Shown here piece after piece: positions 59,287 to 64,000 of a stretch of 64,000 nucleotides of DNA. The notes below the pieces were generated by a model. That model saw only the letters and a program-made list of their open reading frames with translations. It did not search any database and was not told the DNA's origin. This stretch comes from Rhodococcus sp. B50 (GTDB lineage: Bacteria > Actinomycetota > Actinomycetes > Mycobacteriales > Mycobacteriaceae): NCBI RefSeq assembly GCF_013602415.1, contig NZ_WPAG02000002.1, positions 496,001-560,000 of the forward strand, written 5' to 3'. Both the position numbers and the translations under genes were made by a program. How positions within the stretch are numbered: position 1 is the stretch's first letter; each line of letters opens with the position of its first letter.

Positions 59287-61212
59287 TCAGATCTCCACCG
59301 GGTAGGCCGGTTCCTGGATCTGCGGCACGATGCGCTTCTCCACGAAGATCCCGTGCCAGACCATGAAGCACAGCACCGTCCACAGGCGGCGGCTGTGATC
59401 GATCGGGCCGGTCCGGTGCTCGTCGAGCATCTTCGCGACCGCGGCCTTGTCGAGCAGGTGGTCGGTCTGCGACTCGGCGATCACCTCGTGCGCCCAGTCG
59501 AACAGCTCCGTGCCGGCGAGCCAGTGCCGCAGCGGCACCGGGAAGCCCAGCTTCGCGCGGTGCAGCACGTGCGGCGGGACGATGCCCTCCAGCGCCTGCC
59601 TCAACGCGTACTTCGTCGTCTGTTTCGTGATCTTCTGCTCGAGGGGCACCTGCGAGGCCACCCGGAACACCTCGGAGTCCAGGAACGGCACGCGCAGCTC
59701 CAGTGAGTTGGCCATCGTCATCTTGTCGGCCTTGACGAGGATGTCGCCGCGCAACCAGGTGAACAGATCGAGATGCTGCATCCGGGCGACCGGATCCCAG
59801 CCGGCCGACTGCGCGTAGATCGGCGCCGTGACGTCCTGATGGGTCCACTCGGGGCGGAACTCGCGCAACACCGAGCGCAGCTGCGCGTCGTTGAAACTGC
59901 GGGCGTTGCCGTAGTAACGCTCCTCGAGCGTCATCGAGCCGCGGTGCAGCAGACTCTTGCCGCGGGTGCCCTCCGGAATCCGCTCCGACAGCTTTCCGGC
60001 AGCCCGGCGCAGAGCCGGCGGGAGGAACTCGAACGGCCGCAGCGACAGCGGCTCGCGGTAGATGGTGTAGCCGCCGAACAGCTCGTCCGCGCCCTCACCG
60101 GACAACACGACTTTGACGTGCTTGCGGGCTTCCCGGGCGATGAACCACAGCGGGACGAGCGCCGGGTCGGCCACCGGGTCGTCGAGGTACCAGATGATCT
60201 CCGGAATCGCCGCGGCGAACTCGCTGGGGGAGACCACCCGCACCACGTGCCGGGCGCCGATCGCGGCGGCCGATTCGGCCGCGACGTCGACCTCGGAGTA
60301 GCCCTCCCGCTCGAAACCCGCGGTGAAGGTGATGAGCTTCGGGTTGTGACGCATCGCCAGCGCGGCGATAGCCGTGGAGTCGATGCCGCCCGAGAGGAAC
60401 GATCCGACGGTCACGTCGGCGCGCATGTGCTTGGCGACCGAGTCCTCGAGGGCCTCGGCGATCTCGCGGTAGCGATCCTGCTCCCGACCGGCGGCGAACG
60501 GCCGGACCGGGAAGGTCGGGTGGAAGTACCGCGTGATCTCGGGTTCGGCGCCGGGTGTGAGGCGCGCGTAGCAGCCCGACTCGAGGCGGCGGATCCGCCG
60601 GTGCAACGTCTCGGGCTCGGGAACATACTGCAGCACCGTGTAATGCTCGATCGCCCGGGGATCGAGCTCGGTGTCGATGCCGATCACGTCGGCGAGCTCG
60701 AGCAGGCTCTTCTTCTCGCTGCCGAAAGCGGTGCCGCCGGTACCCGTCGCGAGGAACAGCGGCTTGATGCCGAAGGGGTCGCGGGCGACGAACAGCTCGC
60801 GGGTGTGCGTGTCCCAGATCGCGAAGGCGAACATGCCCCGCAGGCGCTGGACCGCGCGAACACCCCAGTGGTGATAGGCCGCGACGATCGCCTCGCTGTC
60901 GCCCTCGGTCGCGAAAGAGGTACCGAACGTCTCGGTGAGCTCTTTGCGCAGTTCGAGATAGTTGTAGATCTCACCGTTGAAGGTCAGCGCGTAGCGGTCC
61001 GGCTGCTCCGGCGGGCCCCAGCGCAGCGGCTGGTGCGAATGCGCGATGTCGATGATCGACAGGCGGTTGAATCCGAAGACGAGGTCGGCGTCGTGCCAGG
61101 TGCCGTGCTCGTCGGGGCCGCGATGGCGCAGACAGTGCATCGCGGCGTCCACCTTCGCGACGGCGTCGTCGCTGGTGCCGTCAGTGGTCAGAAACCCGAG
61201 CAATCCGCACAC
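59287..61212 (-). CDS. asnB: Asparagine synthetase, glutamine-hydrolysing
   Basis: 641 residues from GTG 61212 (after cleavage Cys2 is N-terminal), with GAGGTAA upstream. The N-terminal glutaminase has RHRGPDEHGTW and FNGEIYNY. The synthetase half has the pyrophosphate loop FLSGGIDSTAI and VVLSGEGADELFGGY. It makes Asn from Asp, ATP and Gln; the orthologue Rv2201 is in the same place. A C-terminal extension of about 30 residues is typical of the actinobacterial form. Confidence 0.96.
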   Translation of the reverse strand: MCGLLGFLTTDGTSDDAVAKVDAAMHCLRHRGPDEHGTWHDADLVFGFNRLSIIDIAHSHQPLRWGPPEQPDRYALTFNGEIYNYLELRKELTETFGTSFATEGDSEAIVAAYHHWGVRAVQRLRGMFAFAIWDTHTRELFVARDPFGIKPLFLATGTGGTAFGSEKKSLLELADVIGIDTELDPRAIEHYTVLQYVPEPETLHRRIRRLESGCYARLTPGAEPEITRYFHPTFPVRPFAAGREQDRYREIAEALEDSVAKHMRADVTVGSFLSGGIDSTAIAALAMRHNPKLITFTAGFEREGYSEVDVAAESAAAIGARHVVRVVSPSEFAAAIPEIIWYLDDPVADPALVPLWFIAREARKHVKVVLSGEGADELFGGYTIYREPLSLRPFEFLPPALRRAAGKLSERIPEGTRGKSLLHRGSMTLEERYYGNARSFNDAQLRSVLREFRPEWTHQDVTAPIYAQSAGWDPVARMQHLDLFTWLRGDILVKADKMTMANSLELRVPFLDSEVFRVASQVPLEQKITKQTTKYALRQALEGIVPPHVLHRAKLGFPVPLRHWLAGTELFDWAHEVIAESQTDHLLDKAAVAKMLDEHRTGPIDHSRRLWTVLCFMVWHGIFVEKRIVPQIQEPAYPVEI

Positions 61213-61565
61213 GCGTGGGTTACCTCATTCCGGTCGGGGGTGTCGCGAAGAACCCCGGTGGGTGCCCAGCGCGAGACACCGCACCGCGCATGACACCGGG
61301 AACTACCACTCGGGGTCCGGCGTTGGTTCTATCGAAGTATGCCGCAGACGGTCGAGACCGGGCAGTCGTGCCCGGGTGCCACCGACGACCGGCCGGCAGA
61401 CAAGAGAAAACCGACGTCACGAGCCGGGTCTTCCAGTCGAAACGCCCACTCCGACACTTTCTTCGTGCCCCGGCGATGGATAGCGCCCGGGTTTGGTCTA
61501 CGCTGCGTAGTAATTGGGCCGGCCCTCCGGGTGTGCCCTAGTGGAATTGCGGCGATCAGGAAGGC
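61213..61565. promoter_or_regulatory. Intergenic region asnB / ctaC
   Basis: A 353-bp non-coding region between divergent genes. It must hold promoters for both, but no pair of -35/-10 elements stands out, and no hairpin or repeat was seen. A short purine-rich AT patch (AGAGAAAACC, near 61405) is the only compositional change. Confidence 0.4.
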
Positions 61566-62642
61566 GTGAACGTGGCGCAAGGTCGGATCCTTCGGCGGTT
61601 CGGGCTCGCAGCATCACTCGGCATTGCAGCCTTGGTGCTGACCGGGTGCTCGAGCGAAGAAATCCTTCGTTTCGGCTGGCCGGAGGGCATCACTCCTCAG
61701 GCCGAGCGTATGCGTGAACTGTGGACGTGGTCGGTTGTCGCCGCCCTCGTCATGGGAATTCTCGTGTGGGCACTCACCTTCTGGGTGATCATCGCCTATC
61801 GGCGTCGTAAGGACGACCCGGAGTTCCCACGTCAGACGGCATACAACGTGCCTCTCGAACTGGCCTACACTGCGGCGCCGTTCGTCGCCGTGTGTGTGCT
61901 CTTCTACTTCACGGTCGTGGTCCAGAACTACGTCCTGGAGAAGGAGGACAACCCGAACGTCGTCGTCGACGTGACGGCGTTCCAGTGGAACTGGAAGTTC
62001 GGCTACCGGACGATCGATCTGCAGGACGGCACGGCCCCCTACAACGGCATCGACGAGGTCGCCGAGGAGGCAGTCGCACAGGAGCCCTACGACCCGTCCA
62101 CCGCGCACGGTGAATCGGGTGAGGAGCACGAGGCTCCGGGAGCGATCCACGGCAAGCCCGCCGAGGATCTGTCCTACCTGCACTACGACAAGATCGAGAC
62201 GATCGGCACCAGCGAAGAGATTCCGGTGCTTGTTCTTCCCACCGGCAAGCGCATCGAGTTCCAGCTGGCGTCCTCCGACGTCATCCACGCCTTCTGGGTG
62301 CCGGAGTTCCTGTTCAAGCGCGATGTGAACCCGAACCCGATCGAGAACAACTCCGATCCGGTCTTCCAGATCTCCGAGATCGATCGTGAGGGCTCGTTCG
62401 TCGGCCGTTGCGCCGAGATGTGCGGCACCTACCACGCGATGATGAACTTCGAGGTCCGCGCGGTCAGCCCGGAGGACTTCGCCCGGTACATCGAGCTCCG
62501 TAAGCCGGTCGAGGACGGCGGCGAAGGCCTGTCGAACGCTCGCGCGCTCGAAGCCATCGGCCAGAGCCCGATCGCTACCTCGACGACTCCGTTCAAGACC
62601 GACCGCACGGACCGGTCGGCGACCGTCGCCGCAGGCGAGTGA
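61566..62642 (+). CDS. ctaC: Cytochrome c oxidase subunit II
   Basis: 358 residues from GTG 61566. A lipoprotein signal with lipobox LTGC (Cys28) is followed by two membrane helices (about residues 54-76 and 94-115), then the extracytoplasmic CuA domain: SSDVIHAFWVPEF (His) and CAEMCGTYHAMM (two Cys, His, Met). An acidic loop of about 50 residues (residues 150-200) sits inside the CuA fold, as in other actinobacterial aa3 oxidases. It takes electrons from the bc1 complex. ctaF follows 33 bp later. Confidence 0.96.
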   Translation: MNVAQGRILRRFGLAASLGIAALVLTGCSSEEILRFGWPEGITPQAERMRELWTWSVVAALVMGILVWALTFWVIIAYRRRKDDPEFPRQTAYNVPLELAYTAAPFVAVCVLFYFTVVVQNYVLEKEDNPNVVVDVTAFQWNWKFGYRTIDLQDGTAPYNGIDEVAEEAVAQEPYDPSTAHGESGEEHEAPGAIHGKPAEDLSYLHYDKIETIGTSEEIPVLVLPTGKRIEFQLASSDVIHAFWVPEFLFKRDVNPNPIENNSDPVFQISEIDREGSFVGRCAEMCGTYHAMMNFEVRAVSPEDFARYIELRKPVEDGGEGLSNARALEAIGQSPIATSTTPFKTDRTDRSATVAAGE

Positions 62643-62675
62643 CGGCCACCTCACCCGACAAGGACAAGTGCTGAT

Positions 62676-63092
62676 ATGAAGATCGAAGCCAAGCTCTTCG
62701 AGGTCGTGACGGTGTTCTTCGTGCTCGTCGCCATCGTGTACGGCGTGTTCACCGGGCTGTCGGACAAGGGCATCGAATGGGCCGGCCTGACGGCCATCGT
62801 CCTCTCCGCAGGACTGACCCTCATCGTCGGAACCTACTTCCGCTTCGTCGCGCGTCGTCTCGACACCCGTCCCGAGGACTACGAGGACGCCGAGATCAGC
62901 GACGGTGCGGGCGACCTCGGTTTCTTCAGTGCGGGTAGCTACTGGCCGATCCTGCTCGCCGGTGCAGCAGCTTTCGCTGCGATCGCGCTGGCCTTCTACC
63001 AGCCGTGGATGATCGTCCTCGCGGTTGTGCTCATCATCGCCGCAGCCGCCGGACTGGTGTTCGAGTACCACATCGGACCCGAGAAGCACTGA
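62676..63092 (+). CDS. ctaF: Cytochrome c oxidase subunit IV, actinobacterial
   Basis: 138 residues from ATG 62676. Four hydrophobic helices (two in each half), beginning [26 protein letters not shown] and ending YHIGPEKH. Matches CtaF, the small subunit unique to actinobacterial bc1-aa3 supercomplexes. Operon with ctaC. A UUCG-capped hairpin terminates the transcript. Confidence 0.94.
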   Translation: MKIEAKLFEVVTVFFVLVAIVYGVFTGLSDKGIEWAGLTAIVLSAGLTLIVGTYFRFVARRLDTRPEDYEDAEISDGAGDLGFFSAGSYWPILLAGAAAFAAIALAFYQPWMIVLAVVLIIAAAAGLVFEYHIGPEKH

Positions 63093-63108
63093 GCCGACTC
63101 TCGACGCA

Positions 63109-63142
63109 CACGGGCGCCGCACCTTCGGGTGCGGCGCCCGTG
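63109..63142. terminator. UUCG tetraloop terminator after ctaF
   Basis: A 15-bp perfect stem (CACGGGCGCCGCACC and its complement) is capped by TTCG closed by a C-G pair, the very stable tetraloop. It is shared with the convergent HEAT gene. Confidence 0.88.
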
Positions 63143-63205
63143 GCGTTTCCGGGGCCGTAGCGTGTCCGAGCCCTCACTGGGCAGGGGGTCCTGGCGGAGG
63201 TCCGG

Positions 63206-64000
63206 CTAGCGGGCGGCGAGGATGACGCTCGCGGTCGCCGCGACAGTCCGATCCGGGTCGGCGGTCAGGACCACGAGAGCGTCGTGGGCAGCCGAGCCCG
63301 GGATCTCCGCGAGTGCCTGTGTGAGGCGCAGGCGTACCCGGGTGTCGTCCGACCCGCCGAGCCCGTGCTGCACGGCACGCACGATCTCCGTGGAGAGGGC
63401 CGGCCGATCCGCGAGCCGGCCCAGCACCTCGGCGGCCTCGACGTCCGACCGGCCCTCCACGATCATCTCCACGAGGACGGGGACGACCGCGTCCACGCCC
63501 CGCGCCCCGAGCGTCAGAGCCACCATGGCGCGGGCCTTCGAATCGCCGTCGCCGAGAGCCTCCTCGAGCAGCGCCGTGGACTCGGGCACACGCAGCTCCG
63601 CCAGAGCCGCGATCGCCCGTCGCCGCACCGGGGCCTCGGCCGACCGCAACCCCCTCTCCAGTGCGGGCAGTGCGGCCTCCGCTGCGTCCGCGGCTCGGGC
63701 GAGCGACCAACGCAACGCACCCGCGACGAACGGGTCCTCCTCCGACAGGGCTGCCTCGACCAGCGAGGCGACCGGCAATGTCGTGTCTTCGCGCTGGGAC
63801 AGGATCGCCTGCTGTCGGCGGGATCCCGAGTCGGATTCGAACGCGCGGAGCAACGCGACGAGACGCAGGACGTCGTCCCACCCGGTGGGGGAGGCCGCGT
63901 CGACGTCCTCGAGACGGGCGAGCAATTCGGTCTCGGCGGCGATCCGCTCCCGCGTGTGCCGCATCAGCTCCCGCACCAACTCGGCGGGAGCGAAATCCGG
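63206..64000 (-). CDS. HEAT-repeat protein, C-terminal part
   Basis: The frame is open to the right edge, so the start lies outside the window. 264 residues are visible. Repeats of about 30 residues (for example ALERGLRSAEAPVRRRAIAALAELRVPESTALLEEALGDGDSKARAMVALTLGARG) are HEAT/armadillo-like alpha-solenoid units, probably five or six. Such domains bind proteins or nucleic acids. No enzyme motif is seen. It converges with ctaF. Partner unknown. Confidence 0.8.
   Translation of the reverse strand, partial: PDFAPAELVRELMRHTRERIAAETELLARLEDVDAASPTGWDDVLRLVALLRAFESDSGSRRQQAILSQREDTTLPVASLVEAALSEEDPFVAGALRWSLARAADAAEAALPALERGLRSAEAPVRRRAIAALAELRVPESTALLEEALGDGDSKARAMVALTLGARGVDAVVPVLVEMIVEGRSDVEAAEVLGRLADRPALSTEIVRAVQHGLGGSDDTRVRLRLTQALAEIPGSAAHDALVVLTADPDRTVAATASVILAAR

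Overview
The window is high-GC actinobacterial DNA with frequent GTG starts and short or overlapping intergenic regions. It most likely comes from a mycolic-acid-containing member of the Mycobacteriales close to Rhodococcus. The evidence is an acpM-kasA-accD6 FAS-II cluster next to mabR, an antigen-85-type esterase, a Hip1/CaeA-type lipoprotein hydrolase, the actinobacterial furA-katG pair, a GlnR-type box and a KstR-type box. From about 10.8 kb to 63.1 kb the gene order follows, in reverse, the M. tuberculosis block from accD6 (Rv2247) to the ctaC/ctaF region (Rv2200c/Rv2199c). This comparison is from memory. No IS element, phage gene, CRISPR array or rRNA was seen.

Layout. 0-10 kb is mixed: two VOC proteins, a DinB protein, a WYL regulator, a membrane-anchored EEP hydrolase, a Tat-exported mycolyltransferase-like esterase, a thiolase/DUF35 pair of lipid-transfer type, a beta-CASP nuclease, an NDMA-dependent alcohol dehydrogenase under a KstR-like box, and a class C beta-lactamase-fold hydrolase. 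10-19.3 kb is fatty-acid elongation (fabD, acpM, one kas gene, accD6), its likely activator mabR, and aceE. 19.5-33 kb holds a DUF3052 protein, ahpE, tRNA-Val, a SURF1 protein, the ptpA/ptkA signalling pair, a NIF3 / zinc-ribbon / RNase H-phosphatase operon, a secreted lipase, RNase P RNA, an RNB nuclease with a CHAP protein, a proline iminopeptidase and a lipoprotein. 32.8-45 kb has panB, hip1/caeA, then nitrogen genes (glnA2, glnE, glnA1) interrupted by a small secreted protein and katG-furA. 45-54.6 kb is lipoate and 2-oxoacid dehydrogenase metabolism (lipA, lipB, dlaT with three lipoyl domains), pepA, gcvT and ilvE. 54.7-64 kb holds cobS-cobT, an A-type Fe-S carrier, an adenosine-kinase-like gene, asnB, ctaC-ctaF and the end of a HEAT-repeat gene.

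How the parts connect. aceE, dlaT, lipA and lipB supply and lipoylate the pyruvate/2-oxoglutarate dehydrogenase machinery, which makes acetyl-CoA. accD6, fabD, acpM and kas turn acetyl-CoA into mycolic-acid precursors. glnA1, glnA2 and glnE manage glutamine supply, and a GlnR-type box lies just upstream of the glnA1 -35. ctaC, ctaF and the SURF1 protein serve the aa3 oxidase.

The strongest unexplained signals are regulatory. There are two tandem TGGTCG-NN-GACCA palindromes in front of dlaT and a perfect 9-bp inverted repeat in front of fabD. There is also a large hairpin inside the FAS-II operon and a tandem 23-bp repeat in front of a possible 30-residue ORF beside rnpB. A 264-bp near-identical duplication lies inside dlaT. 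I did not find a clearly new multi-gene system; most genes belong to known actinobacterial families.
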